From contig NZ_BMVK01000001.1 in assembly GCF_014650675.1 (NCBI RefSeq), positions 496,001-560,000 on the forward strand: a stretch of DNA of 64,000 nt, in the 5' to 3' direction. This stretch comes from Streptomyces anulatus (lineage in GTDB: Bacteria > Actinomycetota > Actinomycetes > Streptomycetales > Streptomycetaceae). The translations under genes and the position numbers were made by a program. Below, one piece after another: positions 14,966 through 23,074 of the stretch (positions within the stretch are counted from its first letter, which is position 1; each line of letters begins with the position of its first letter). The notes under the pieces are model-generated. The model searched no databases and was not told where the DNA came from. It saw only the letters and a program-made list of their open reading frames with translations.

Positions 14966-16327
14966 TTACAGCACCGGCAGCAGGTTCTTCAGCTCGAAGG
15001 CCGTGACCTCGCTGCGGTACTCCTCCCACTCCTGCTTCTTGTTGCGGAGGAAGAAGTCGAAGACGTGCTCGCCCAGCGTCTCGGCGACCAGTTCGCTCTT
15101 CTCCATCAGCGAGATCGCCTCGCCCAGGTTCTGCGGGAGCGGCTCGATGCCCATCGCGCGGCGTTCGGCGTCGGAGAGGGCCCAGACGTCGTCGTCCGCG
15201 CCGGCCGGGAGTTCGTAGCCCTCCTCGATGCCCTTGAGGCCCGCGGCGAGCAGGACCGCGTAGGTGAGGTAGGGGTTGGCGCCGGAGTCGATGGAGCGGA
15301 CCTCGACGCGGGCCGAGCCGGTCTTGCCGGGCTTGTACATCGGGACGCGGATGAGGGCGGAGCGGTTGTTGTGGCCCCAGCAGATGTACGAGGGGGCCTC
15401 GCCGCCCGCGCCGGCCGCGCGGGAGGAGCCGCCCCAGATGCGCTTGTAGGAGTTGACCCACTGGTTGGTGACGGCGGAGATCTCCGCCGCGTGCGTCAGC
15501 AGGCCCGCGATGAAGGAGCGGCCGACCTTGGAGAGCTGGTACTCCGCGCCCGACTCGTAGAAGGCGTTGCGGTCGCCCTCGAAGAGGGAGAGGTGGGTGT
15601 GCATGCCCGAACCCGGGTACTCCGAGAACGGCTTCGGCATGAACGTGGCCTGCACGCCCTGCTCCAGCGCCACCTGCTTCATCACCAGACGGAACGTCAT
15701 GATGTTGTCCGCCGTGGAGAGCGCGTCCGCGTACCGCAGGTCGATCTCCTGCTGGCCGGGGGCGCCCTCGTGGTGGCTGAACTCGACCGAGATGCCCATC
15801 GATTCGAGCATGGTGATCGCCTGGCGGCGGAAGTCCATGCCGACGTTCTGCGGCGTGTGGTCGAAGTAGCCCGAGCTGTCCGCCGGGGTCGGGCGCGTGC
15901 CGTCGACCGGCTTGTTCTTCAGCAGGAAGAACTCGATCTCGGGGTGGGTGTAGAAGGTGAAGCCGAGGTCGGACGTCTTCGCGAGGATCCGCTTCAGTAC
16001 GTAGCGGGGGTCGGCGAAGGACGGGGAGCCGTCCGGCATCAGGATGTCGCAGAACATCCGCGCGGTGCCGGGGGCCTCCGCGCGCCAGGGCAGGATCTGG
16101 AAGGTGCCCGGGTCCGGCTTGGCGATCATGTCCGATTCGTACACTCGGGCGAAGCCCTCGATCGCCGAGCCGTCGAAGCCGATGCCCTCGTCGAAGGCCT
16201 GCTCCAGCTCGGCCGGAGCCACGGCGACGGACTTGAGGAACCCGAGGACGTCGGTGAACCACAGCCGCACGAAGCGGATGTCGCGCTCCTCAAGGGTCCT
16301 GAGGACGAATTCCTGCTGCTTGTCCAT
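14966..16327 (-). CDS. glnA2: Glutamine synthetase-like enzyme, probable gamma-glutamylpolyamine synthetase
   Basis: GSI-fold ligase of 453 residues. The metal and substrate motifs are present: beta-grasp DGSAIEGFARVYESD, EIEFFLL, the SVEFSHHEGAPGQQEIDLRY block, the GSGMHTHLSL ammonium/glutamate loop and WGHNNRSALIRVP. The region that carries the adenylylated tyrosine in GlnA1 (DLYDLPP-like) reads DDDVWALSDAERR here, with Trp at the tyrosine position, so GlnE should not modify it. By sequence and position it matches my memory of SCO2241 (GlnA2), reported to glutamylate polyamines. I chose the ATG at 16327 (MDKQQEF). The next gene is divergent. Confidence 0.88.
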   Translation of the reverse strand: MDKQQEFVLRTLEERDIRFVRLWFTDVLGFLKSVAVAPAELEQAFDEGIGFDGSAIEGFARVYESDMIAKPDPGTFQILPWRAEAPGTARMFCDILMPDGSPSFADPRYVLKRILAKTSDLGFTFYTHPEIEFFLLKNKPVDGTRPTPADSSGYFDHTPQNVGMDFRRQAITMLESMGISVEFSHHEGAPGQQEIDLRYADALSTADNIMTFRLVMKQVALEQGVQATFMPKPFSEYPGSGMHTHLSLFEGDRNAFYESGAEYQLSKVGRSFIAGLLTHAAEISAVTNQWVNSYKRIWGGSSRAAGAGGEAPSYICWGHNNRSALIRVPMYKPGKTGSARVEVRSIDSGANPYLTYAVLLAAGLKGIEEGYELPAGADDDVWALSDAERRAMGIEPLPQNLGEAISLMEKSELVAETLGEHVFDFFLRNKKQEWEEYRSEVTAFELKNLLPVL

Positions 16328-16604
16328 TGCCACATCCTTGCAGTTCAGACGGTCCGTGCACCACCGCCCGGGGTAGGGGGACACTTCAGTATCGCGACCC
16401 GGGATTTCCCCCAGATTACGCACACGGTGTGAGAGAGAGCACTCGGCCACCCACTACGATCGGCGACCGTGGCGCACGGGGGCAGCGGCCGAGCGGTGGC
16501 CGGCTTTCCGCCCGGCCTCCCGACCGGCTTTCCGCCCGTCCGCGCGCATCGGTTCACGGACCGTCCTCCCTCCTCCCGGCCCCTTCGCAGAAGGACTCGA
16601 CGAC
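16328..16604. promoter_or_regulatory. glnA2-DUF3105 divergent promoter region
   Basis: This 277-base divergent spacer carries a 15-base direct repeat, CCGGCTTTCCGCCCG, at 16500-16514 and 16524-16538. I saw no match to the GlnR consensus (GTnAC-n6-GAAAC) by eye. AAGGA lies nine bases before the rightward ATG. Confidence 0.4.
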
Positions 16605-17297
16605 ATGAGCTTCGACCCCCGGTACCCCCAGCCGCAGGCCCCCGACCCGCGCGCCCACGCCACCCGTAACCGGGCCATCGCCATAGGGCTGAGCGCTGCC
16701 GTCGTGGCCGGTCTCGTCGCCTTCGGCTCCTACCTGCTGCTGGAGAACTCCGAGGCGAACGAGAAGTCCGACGAGGCCTCGGCGGCCCAGGACGGCAAGC
16801 ACCCGGGCGGGCACGGCGACTCCCATGGCGACGCCTCGGGCGGGGCCATCGAGGGGCTGAAGTCCTGGGACGCGGCGAAGCTCGGCCGCAACCACGTCGC
16901 GGGCTCGGTGGACTATCCGATGAAGCCTCCGGTCGGCGGCGACCACAACCAGTCCTGGATGAACTGCGACGGCGACGTATACGAAAAGGCCCTCCCGGAC
17001 GTGAACGCCGTGCACTCCCTGGAGCACGGCGCGGTCTGGGTCACCTACAACGGAAAGGCCGCCGACGCCGATGTCGCCGAGCTGGCCGCACGGGTCGAGA
17101 AGACCCCGTTCACGCTGATGAGCCCGTACACCGGTCAGGAGGGCGCGATCATGCTCAGCGCCTGGGGCAAGCAGGTCGCCGTCGACTCGGCCGACGACAA
17201 GCGGGTGGACCAGTTCTTCGCCCAGTACGTCCAGGGCACGCAGACCCCCGAGCCCGGCGCGCCCTGCACCGGCGGGCTGGCGACGGTGCCGCAGTGA
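16605..17297 (+). CDS. DUF3105 membrane-anchored extracellular protein
   Basis: Protein of 230 residues. One N-terminal membrane segment (AIAIGLSAAVVAGLVAFGSY, about residues 25-44) puts the rest outside the cell. A His-rich stretch (HPGGHGDSHGD, about residues 66-76) precedes the DUF3105 domain, which has its conserved core PPVGGDHNQSW, a Cys in MNCDGDVY, and VHSLEHGAVWVTYN. The His, Cys and Glu pattern suggests metal binding. The stop overlaps the start of the next gene (GTGA), so it is translationally coupled to the DUF305 protein. Both proteins are often found near copper genes, as is the case here. Confidence 0.85.
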   Translation: MSFDPRYPQPQAPDPRAHATRNRAIAIGLSAAVVAGLVAFGSYLLLENSEANEKSDEASAAQDGKHPGGHGDSHGDASGGAIEGLKSWDAAKLGRNHVAGSVDYPMKPPVGGDHNQSWMNCDGDVYEKALPDVNAVHSLEHGAVWVTYNGKAADADVAELAARVEKTPFTLMSPYTGQEGAIMLSAWGKQVAVDSADDKRVDQFFAQYVQGTQTPEPGAPCTGGLATVPQ

Positions 17298-18088
17298 CGG
17301 CCGGGGAGCGCACGGCCGGTGGGCGCACGGTCGGGGACGAGGATCCTCACGCGCTCGTGGAGCGGCGGAAGACCCGGCGTGTCCGCCGGGCTGCCGGTGC
17401 CGCCGTGGCCCTCGCCCTGCTCTTCGCGGGGGCGGCCACCGTCGCCTCCGCGCGGGGCGACGGGGACGGGGCGGGAGCGGGGGACGCCCGTGTTCCGGGG
17501 GCCTCGTCCGCCGACGCCGGGTTCGCCCGGGACATGGCCGTCCACCATCAGCAGGCCGTCGAGATGTCGTTCATCGTCCGCGACCGCACGGACGACGAGG
17601 ACGTACGCCGTCTCGCCTACGACATCGCCAACACCCAGGCCAACCAGCGCGGCATGCTGCTGGGCTGGCTCGGCCTGTGGGAGCTGCCGAAGGTCGCCCC
17701 GGGCGGGGAGCAGCCCATGGCGTGGATGGCCGATACGGGCGGGCACGAGCACGGTGGGACCGATACGGGCGGGACCGGGCACGGTGGGCACGGCTCGGGC
17801 GGCTCGGAGGCGGGTTCCGGTGCGGACGGGGTGCTCATGGCGGGCATGGCGAGCCGCTCCGAGCTGGCGCGACTCAACCGCCTCGACGGTGAGCGGGCCG
17901 AGGTGTTCTTCCTCCAGTTGATGACGGACCACCACAAGGGCGGCGTCGCGATGGCCGAGGCCTGTGCGTCCCTGTGCTCGGTTCCGGCCGAGCAGCGGCT
18001 CGCCCGGGGCATGGTCGAGGGTCAGCAGTCCGAGCTGGGGCTGATGCGGGACATGCTGGCCGAACGGGAAGCCGAGCCTCGCCCCTGA
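17294..18088 (+). CDS. DUF305 secreted His-rich protein (CopM-like)
   Basis: Protein of 264 residues, starting at the GTG that overlaps the previous stop. A membrane segment (AAGAAVALALLFAGAATVA, about residues 33-51) anchors it. Two DUF305 halves are visible: FARDMAVHHQQAVEMSFIV and FFLQLMTDHHKGGVAMAEA, each with an HH pair and Met residues that would bind metal in a ferritin-like helix bundle. Between them lies a His/Gly insert (HEHGGTDTGGTGHGGHGSGG, about residues 150-170) that looks like an added metal-binding loop. The cyanobacterial copper chaperone CopM has a DUF305 domain, so copper binding is a reasonable inference. Confidence 0.82.
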   Translation: MTAGERTAGGRTVGDEDPHALVERRKTRRVRRAAGAAVALALLFAGAATVASARGDGDGAGAGDARVPGASSADAGFARDMAVHHQQAVEMSFIVRDRTDDEDVRRLAYDIANTQANQRGMLLGWLGLWELPKVAPGGEQPMAWMADTGGHEHGGTDTGGTGHGGHGSGGSEAGSGADGVLMAGMASRSELARLNRLDGERAEVFFLQLMTDHHKGGVAMAEACASLCSVPAEQRLARGMVEGQQSELGLMRDMLAEREAEPRP

Positions 18089-18090
18089 GT

Positions 18091-18147
18091 CATGCCTTCG
18101 GCCCGGATCCATGCCTTCGGCCCTGAGCCATGTCTTCGGGCCTGAGC
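18091..18147. repeat. Three tandem copies of a 19-base unit
   Basis: CATGCCTTCGGCCCGGATC, CATGCCTTCGGCCCTGAGC and CATGTCTTCGGGCCTGAGC follow one another exactly. They start two bases after the DUF305 stop. Each copy has a GCCTTCGGCC-type snapback (third copy diverged), so the transcript could form three small hairpins. Confidence 0.85.
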
Positions 18148-18292
18148 CCTGACGACGGGTGCGTCAGCTTTCGTCCTTGTGCCGGCGCACCCGAACGGGT
18201 GATTGCGGTCGCGCGGCCCCGGAGGGCCGGTGACGATGGGTTGCGCTCGGGGCCGTACGGCAGTGCCATCGGCACGCAGGAGGAAATCCCCC

Positions 18293-18718
18293 ATGACGAC
18301 CGCCAAAGACATCATGCACAGCGGGGCCCGCTGGATCCCGGCCCACGAGACGCTCGACCGTGCGGCGCAGTTGATGCGCGAGCACAACGTGGGCGCGCTG
18401 CCGGTATCCGCCAACGGTGACTCCGACCGGATGGTCGGCATCATCACCGACCGCGACATCGTCGTCGGCTGTGTGGCCAAGGGGCACGACCCGGCGAAGG
18501 TCACGGCGGGCGATCTCGCCCAGGGCACGCCCCGCTGGATCGAGGCGGAGGCCGATGTGAACGCGGTCCTGGAGGAGATGCAGACCCACCGCATCCGCCG
18601 GCTGCCCGTCGTCGAGAACAAGAAGCTGGTCGGCATGATCAGCGAGGCCGACCTGGCGCAGCACCTCACCGAGGAGCAGATCGCGGGCTGGGCGGAGAAG
18701 GTCTACTCCCGCAGCTGA
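18293..18718 (+). CDS. CBS-domain pair protein
   Basis: Protein of 141 residues made of two CBS motifs (about residues 7-60 and 72-125). The sequence includes HNVGALPVSANGDSDRMVGI then ITDRDIVVGCVAKG, and RIRRLPVVENKKLVGMISEA. Such stand-alone pairs sense adenine nucleotides or SAM and usually act by binding a partner. AGGAGG lies six or so bases before the ATG. It sits between the DUF305 gene and the DUF6153-like gene. In other Streptomyces similar proteins belong to dormancy/hypoxia or housekeeping groups, so a copper link is not implied. Confidence 0.87.
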   Translation: MTTAKDIMHSGARWIPAHETLDRAAQLMREHNVGALPVSANGDSDRMVGIITDRDIVVGCVAKGHDPAKVTAGDLAQGTPRWIEAEADVNAVLEEMQTHRIRRLPVVENKKLVGMISEADLAQHLTEEQIAGWAEKVYSRS

Positions 18719-18801
18719 GCGCCTGTACGACGGTGGCCCGGCGCCCGTCCCCGCTCCGGCGGAGTGCTGGAAGCGCCGGGCCGCCCCCCGCCCCGGTCGT
18801 A

Positions 18802-18816
18802 TACCCGCCAGGGGTA
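18802..18816. promoter_or_regulatory. Putative CsoR (copper-sensing repressor) operator
   Basis: TACCC-GCCAG-GGGTA within GTATACCCGCCAGGGGTAGG. CsoR operators of Bacillus, Mycobacterium and Streptomyces lividans are GC-tract inverted repeats of this kind (TACCC...GGGTA with a short spacer). The site ends 11 bases before the ATG at 18828, so it overlaps the promoter or transcription start of the DUF6153-multicopper oxidase unit. Copper would release the repressor. No csoR gene is in the window. Confidence 0.65.
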
Positions 18817-18827
18817 GGGTGGCCCGC

Positions 18828-19289
18828 ATGGCGGGCAGGACGCGGAGCAGGAGCGTGACGTACGGGCAGCTGATGCTGTTCGCCGCTCTGCTGTTCGGCA
18901 TCGTCACCATGCATACGGTCGGGCATCCGGCGGAGCACGGCGGTTCGTCGGTGTCGCCCCCCGCCGTGACCGGGCACATGGCCCAGGCCCCCGGCCAGGA
19001 TCAGGCCCCGGGTCCCGTCCCGGCTCCGGGCGTCGTCGACGCCCAGCAGTCGCCGCCGCACGACTCCCCCGGTTCCGGCGCCCCCATGAGCGGTATGGAT
19101 CCGCTCTCCGTCTGCCTCGCCGTGCTCGGCGTCTGGGGCCTCGCTCTCGTCGGCTCCTGGCTGCTCGGGCTGCGCGCCGACGGGCGGCCCCTCGGTACGC
19201 CGGTGGGTGCGGGGCTGCTGCGGGTGCTGCGGCCGATTCCGCCGCCCCGGATATCGGTGCTCGCCAGCGTTTCGGTGCTGCGTATTTAG
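18828..19289 (+). CDS. DUF6153-like small membrane protein
   Basis: Protein of 153 residues (or three more if the GTG at 18819 is used). It has an N-terminal membrane segment (YGQLMLFAALLFGIVTMHTV), a His/Gln/Pro-rich extracellular stretch (HPAEHGGSS, GHMAQAPGQDQ), a single Cys in MDPLSVCLAV, and a second membrane segment (CLAVLGVWGLALVGSWLLGL). That plan matches the DUF6153 proteins often found beside copper oxidases. It precedes the multicopper oxidase by 79 bases and is behind the CsoR-like site, so it is probably induced by copper. Its function is unknown. Confidence 0.7.
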   Translation: MAGRTRSRSVTYGQLMLFAALLFGIVTMHTVGHPAEHGGSSVSPPAVTGHMAQAPGQDQAPGPVPAPGVVDAQQSPPHDSPGSGAPMSGMDPLSVCLAVLGVWGLALVGSWLLGLRADGRPLGTPVGAGLLRVLRPIPPPRISVLASVSVLRI

Positions 19290-19368
19290 GAGTGGGCGTT
19301 TCACCTCCGCCCTCACTCCGGGCAACAACAGCCCTTCAGTTCTTCAGTTCTTCAGAGGTGTATTCGGC

Positions 19369-20940
19369 ATGCCCACGCAACCCACACGACGCGCCGTGCT
19401 CGGCGCCGCTCTCGCCGTCGCCGGCACGGGAGCCCTCGCCGCCTGTTCCGACGGTGGCGGCGGCGATCATGGCGGGGGCCACTCCCCCGGCGGAGCGCAG
19501 AACTCCGACACGTACGTCTCGCCCGGCGGCAAGGAGGTCGAGGCGGCCGAGGCGGCGCGCGGTTCCGGACCCGTGCGCAAGGTCTCCCTCACCGCGACCC
19601 GTGCCCGGCTCGACCTCGGCGGCGGACGGACCGTCGCCTCCTGGGCGTACGGGGACCGGCTGCCCGGGCGCGAGGTGCGGGTGACGGCGGGCGACACGCT
19701 CGCCCTCACCCTCGCCAACCATCTGCCGGAGCCCACCTCCCTGCACTGGCACGGCCTCGCGCTGCGCAACGACATGGACGGGGTCCCCGGCCTGACCCAG
19801 CGGGACATCGCACCGGGCGCCGACTTCGCCTACCGGTTCGCCGTGCCGCACCCGGGGACGTACTGGTTCCACCCGCACTCCGGCGTCCAGCAGGACCGGG
19901 GGCTGTACGCGCCGCTGATCGTCGAGGACCCGAAGGAGCCGTTGGCGTACGACAAGGAGTGGGTCGTCGTCCTCGACGACTGGGTCGACGGGGTGGACGG
20001 GTCCACTCCGGACGCCGTCCTCAAGGAGCTGTCCGGGGGCATGGGCGGCGGGATGGACCACGGCGCGCACACCATGTCGGGCGAGAAGGACGCGGAGGGC
20101 GAGGGGCCCTCGCGGATGATGATGGGGGCCACCAGCGAGCTGCTCGGCGGGGACGCCGGCGATGTGGCCTACCCGCACTACCTGGTCAACGGGCGGGTGC
20201 CGCAGGACCCGGCCTCCTTCTCCGCGCGGCCCGGCGACCGTATCCGGCTGCGGATCATCAACGCCGGTGGCGACACCGCCTTCCGGGTCGCGCTCGGCGG
20301 GCACCGGATGACCGTGACGCACACCGACGGGTTCCCGGTCCGGCACACCACGGGTGACGCGCTGCTGCTGGGGATGGGCGAGCGGTACGACGTGCTCGTC
20401 ACCGCGGGCGACGGGGTCTTCCCGCTGACCGCGCTGGCCGAGGGGAAGAAGGAGTCCGCGCTGGCCGTGCTGCGGACCGGGAGCGGGGCCGCGCCCGCCG
20501 CCTCCGTACGGCCGAAGGAGCTGGACGGGAAGCTGGTGGAGGCGGGGCGGCTGGCGCCGGACCCGTCGGTGGCGCTGCCCGCCCGCGCGCCGGACCGGAC
20601 GATCCGGATGCGGCTCACCGGGGGGATGGCGAAGTACGACTGGGCCTTCGACGGGAAGCCGTACAGCGCGAAGCACCGGCGGCCGGTGGAGGCGGGCGAG
20701 CGGGTGCGGCTGGTCTTCGACAACGGGACGGCCATGTGGCACCCGCTGCATCTGCACGGGCACACCTTCGCGCTCGGCGGGAACGCCGCCGGGGCCCGTA
20801 AGGACACCGCGATCGTGCTGCCGCACCGGTCGCTGACCGTGGAGTTCGACGCGGACAACCCGGGGCTGTGGATGGTCCACTGCCACAACGTCTACCACGC
20901 GGAGGCGGGGATGATGACGGTCCTCGGCTACCGGGGCTGA
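19369..20940 (+). CDS. Multicopper oxidase, Tat-exported lipoprotein
   Basis: Oxidase of 523 residues with three cupredoxin domains, CopA/CueO-like in size. The N-terminus has RR followed by a hydrophobic run ending in LAAC, a Tat-type lipoprotein signal. All four copper motifs are intact: SLHWHGLAL (about residue 125), YWFHPHSG (about 167), HPLHLHGHTF (about 457) and HCHNVYHAEAGM (about 503), giving the type 1 site with an axial Met and the trinuclear site. It probably oxidises Cu(I) or phenolics outside the membrane. GAGG lies before the ATG. The CsoR-like site upstream of the previous gene and the Met/His-rich insert (GGGMDHGAHTMSG) support a role in copper tolerance. Confidence 0.92.
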   Translation: MPTQPTRRAVLGAALAVAGTGALAACSDGGGGDHGGGHSPGGAQNSDTYVSPGGKEVEAAEAARGSGPVRKVSLTATRARLDLGGGRTVASWAYGDRLPGREVRVTAGDTLALTLANHLPEPTSLHWHGLALRNDMDGVPGLTQRDIAPGADFAYRFAVPHPGTYWFHPHSGVQQDRGLYAPLIVEDPKEPLAYDKEWVVVLDDWVDGVDGSTPDAVLKELSGGMGGGMDHGAHTMSGEKDAEGEGPSRMMMGATSELLGGDAGDVAYPHYLVNGRVPQDPASFSARPGDRIRLRIINAGGDTAFRVALGGHRMTVTHTDGFPVRHTTGDALLLGMGERYDVLVTAGDGVFPLTALAEGKKESALAVLRTGSGAAPAASVRPKELDGKLVEAGRLAPDPSVALPARAPDRTIRMRLTGGMAKYDWAFDGKPYSAKHRRPVEAGERVRLVFDNGTAMWHPLHLHGHTFALGGNAAGARKDTAIVLPHRSLTVEFDADNPGLWMVHCHNVYHAEAGMMTVLGYRG

Positions 20941-21061
20941 CCCCGCGATCCCCGGTAGGTCGGTGCGGACAGCCGCTTCGACCTGCGGTTTCGGTGGGCC
21001 GGAGCAGATTTTGCCCGGCCCGCCGGGACATCGCGTCAGAAAGACGATTACACTGGGCTCC

Positions 21062-22816
21062 GTGCCTCAACTACGCCTCGCACTGAATCAGATCGACTCC
21101 ACCGTCGGCGACCTCGCCGGCAACGCGGAGGCGATCGTCCACTGGACCCGGCACGCCGCCGAGCAGGGCGCCCACCTGGTGGCGTTCCCCGAGATGGTGC
21201 TGACCGGATACCCCGTCGAGGACCTGGCCCTGCGGTCGTCCTTCGTCGAGGCCTCGCGTCAGGCGCTGCGTGCGCTGGCCGCCCGGCTCGACGCGGAGGG
21301 CTTCGGCGAACTGCCGGTCGTCGTCGGCTATCTGGACCGCTCCGAGCACGCCGCGGCACGCTACGGGCAGCCGGCCGGCTCCCCGCGCAACGCCGCCGCC
21401 GTGCTGCACCGCGGCGGGATCGCGCTCAACTTCGCCAAGCACCACCTGCCGAACTACGGGGTGTTCGACGAGTTCCGGTACTTCGTGCCGGGCGACTCGA
21501 TGCCCGTCGTCCGGATCCACGGCATCGACGTGGCCCTCGCGATCTGCGAGGACCTGTGGCAGGACGGTGGGCGTGTCCCGGCCGCCCGGTCCGCCGGCGC
21601 CGGGCTGCTGCTGTCGATCAACGCCTCGCCGTACGAGCGGGACAAGGACGACACCCGGCTGGAGCTGGTCCGCAAGCGGGCCCAGGAGGCCGGCTGCACG
21701 ACGGCCTACCTGGCGATGATCGGCGGTCAGGACGAGCTGGTCTTCGACGGCGACTCGATCGTCGTCGACAAGGAGGGCGAGGTCATCGCCCGTGCCCCGC
21801 AGTTCTCCGAGGGCAGCGTCATCCTCGATCTGGAGCTGCCCGCCGCCGGGGCCGTGGCGCCCTCCGGTGTGGTGGACGACGGGCTGCGCATCGACCATGT
21901 GGTGCTGTCCGACCGGCCCCTGGACGCGTACGAGCCGGAGCTGGCGGGCGGGTACGCGGAGCGGCTGGGGGACGAGGAGGAGATCTACTCCGCGCTGGTC
22001 GTCGGGCTGCGCGCGTACGCCGCGAAGAACGGTTTCAGCAGTGTGCTGATCGGGCTCTCCGGCGGCATCGACTCGGCGATCTGCGCGGCCATCGCCTGCG
22101 ACGCGCTCGGCGCTCAGCAGGTGTACGGCGTCTCGATGCCGTCGAAGTACTCCTCGGACCACTCCAAGGGCGACGCCGCCGAGCTGGCGCGGCGGACCGG
22201 GCTGAACTTCCGCACCGTGCCGATCGAGCCGATGTTCGACGCCTATATGGGGTCGCTCCAGCTCACCGGCCTCGCCGAGGAGAACCTCCAGGCGCGGCTG
22301 CGCGGCACGATGCTGATGGCCCTGTCCAACCAGGAGGGGCAGATCGTGCTGGCGCCGGGCAACAAGTCCGAGCTGGCGGTCGGCTACTCCACGCTGTACG
22401 GGGACGCGGTCGGGGCGTACGGGCCGATCAAGGACGTCTACAAGTCGTCGGTCTTCCGGCTGGCGAAGTGGCGCAACCGGGCCGCCGAGGAGCGGGGGCA
22501 GACTCCGCCGATCCCGGAGGCCTCGATCACGAAGCCGCCGAGCGCGGAGCTGCGGCCGGGGCAGGTCGACACGGACTCGCTGCCGGACTACGACGTCCTG
22601 GACGCGATCCTGGAGATGTACGTCGACCGGGACCAGGGTCTTGACGCCATCGTGGCGGCCGGGTTCGACGCGGAGCTGGTGGCGAAGACGCTGCGGATGG
22701 TGGACGCGGCCGAGTACAAGCGGCGGCAGTATCCGCCGGGGACGAAGATCTCGCCCAAGGGGTTCGGGAAGGACCGGCGGCTGCCGATCACGAACCGCTG
22801 GCGCGAGTCGTCGTAG
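21062..22816 (+). CDS. nadE: Glutamine-dependent NAD+ synthetase
   Basis: NadE makes NAD+ from deamido-NAD+, ATP and glutamine-derived ammonia. The protein has 584 residues in two domains. The N-terminal nitrilase-type glutaminase has its catalytic Glu in AFPEMVLTGYP (about residue 43), Lys in NFAKHHLPNY (about 125) and Cys in ALAICEDLWQ (about 162). The C-terminal synthetase has the ATP pyrophosphatase loop GLSGGIDSAI (about 332) and NKSELAVGYSTLYGD. I chose GTG at 21062; the frame extends left but lacks family sequence. The next gene is convergent across the repeat cluster at 22858-23074. Confidence 0.95.
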   Translation: MPQLRLALNQIDSTVGDLAGNAEAIVHWTRHAAEQGAHLVAFPEMVLTGYPVEDLALRSSFVEASRQALRALAARLDAEGFGELPVVVGYLDRSEHAAARYGQPAGSPRNAAAVLHRGGIALNFAKHHLPNYGVFDEFRYFVPGDSMPVVRIHGIDVALAICEDLWQDGGRVPAARSAGAGLLLSINASPYERDKDDTRLELVRKRAQEAGCTTAYLAMIGGQDELVFDGDSIVVDKEGEVIARAPQFSEGSVILDLELPAAGAVAPSGVVDDGLRIDHVVLSDRPLDAYEPELAGGYAERLGDEEEIYSALVVGLRAYAAKNGFSSVLIGLSGGIDSAICAAIACDALGAQQVYGVSMPSKYSSDHSKGDAAELARRTGLNFRTVPIEPMFDAYMGSLQLTGLAEENLQARLRGTMLMALSNQEGQIVLAPGNKSELAVGYSTLYGDAVGAYGPIKDVYKSSVFRLAKWRNRAAEERGQTPPIPEASITKPPSAELRPGQVDTDSLPDYDVLDAILEMYVDRDQGLDAIVAAGFDAELVAKTLRMVDAAEYKRRQYPPGTKISPKGFGKDRRLPITNRWRESS

Positions 22817-22857
22817 CGGGTGGGCGGTTACCGGGGGCGTCCGGTGGCCGCCTTCGT

Positions 22858-23074
22858 CCTCAAGCGCCGGACGGGCTGAGTGTGCCGGGCCGTCCGGCGC
22901 TTCGTTCTGTCCTCAAGCGCCGGACGGGCTGGAGATGCCGGCCCGACGTGGCTGCCGGGGCGCCCCGCGCAACGGTTCCGTCCTCAAACGCCGGACGGGC
23001 TGAAGTGTGCAGGCCCGACGTGGCTGCCGGGGCGCCCCGCGCAACGGTTCCGTCCTCAAGCGCCGGACGGGCTG
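22858..23074. repeat. Dispersed-repeat cluster with a 72-base tandem duplication
   Basis: CCTCAAGCGCCGGACGGGCTG occurs at 22858, 22911 and 23054 and as CCTCAAACG... at 22982, with a partial inverted copy at about 22889. Between 22911 and 23074 a unit of about 72 bases repeats: GCCCGACGTGGCTGCCGGGG begins at 22941 and again at 23013, each followed by GCAACGGTTCCGTCCTCAA and then the core. The block fills the gap between convergent nadE and an MFS gene, and the copy at 23054 contributes the MFS stop codon. Confidence 0.85.

Noticed and set aside
16328..16604. GlnR-binding site before glnA2
   Set aside because: No GTnAC-n6-GAAAC pattern was seen; the region shows only a 15-base direct repeat.
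23056..23074. The SSPSGA tail considered as a sorting or degradation signal
   Set aside because: It coincides with the dispersed repeat, so the sequence is explained by the repeat.
22858..23074. Repeat cluster considered as a CRISPR array
   Set aside because: Repeat spacing is irregular, spacers are themselves repeated, and no cas gene is present.
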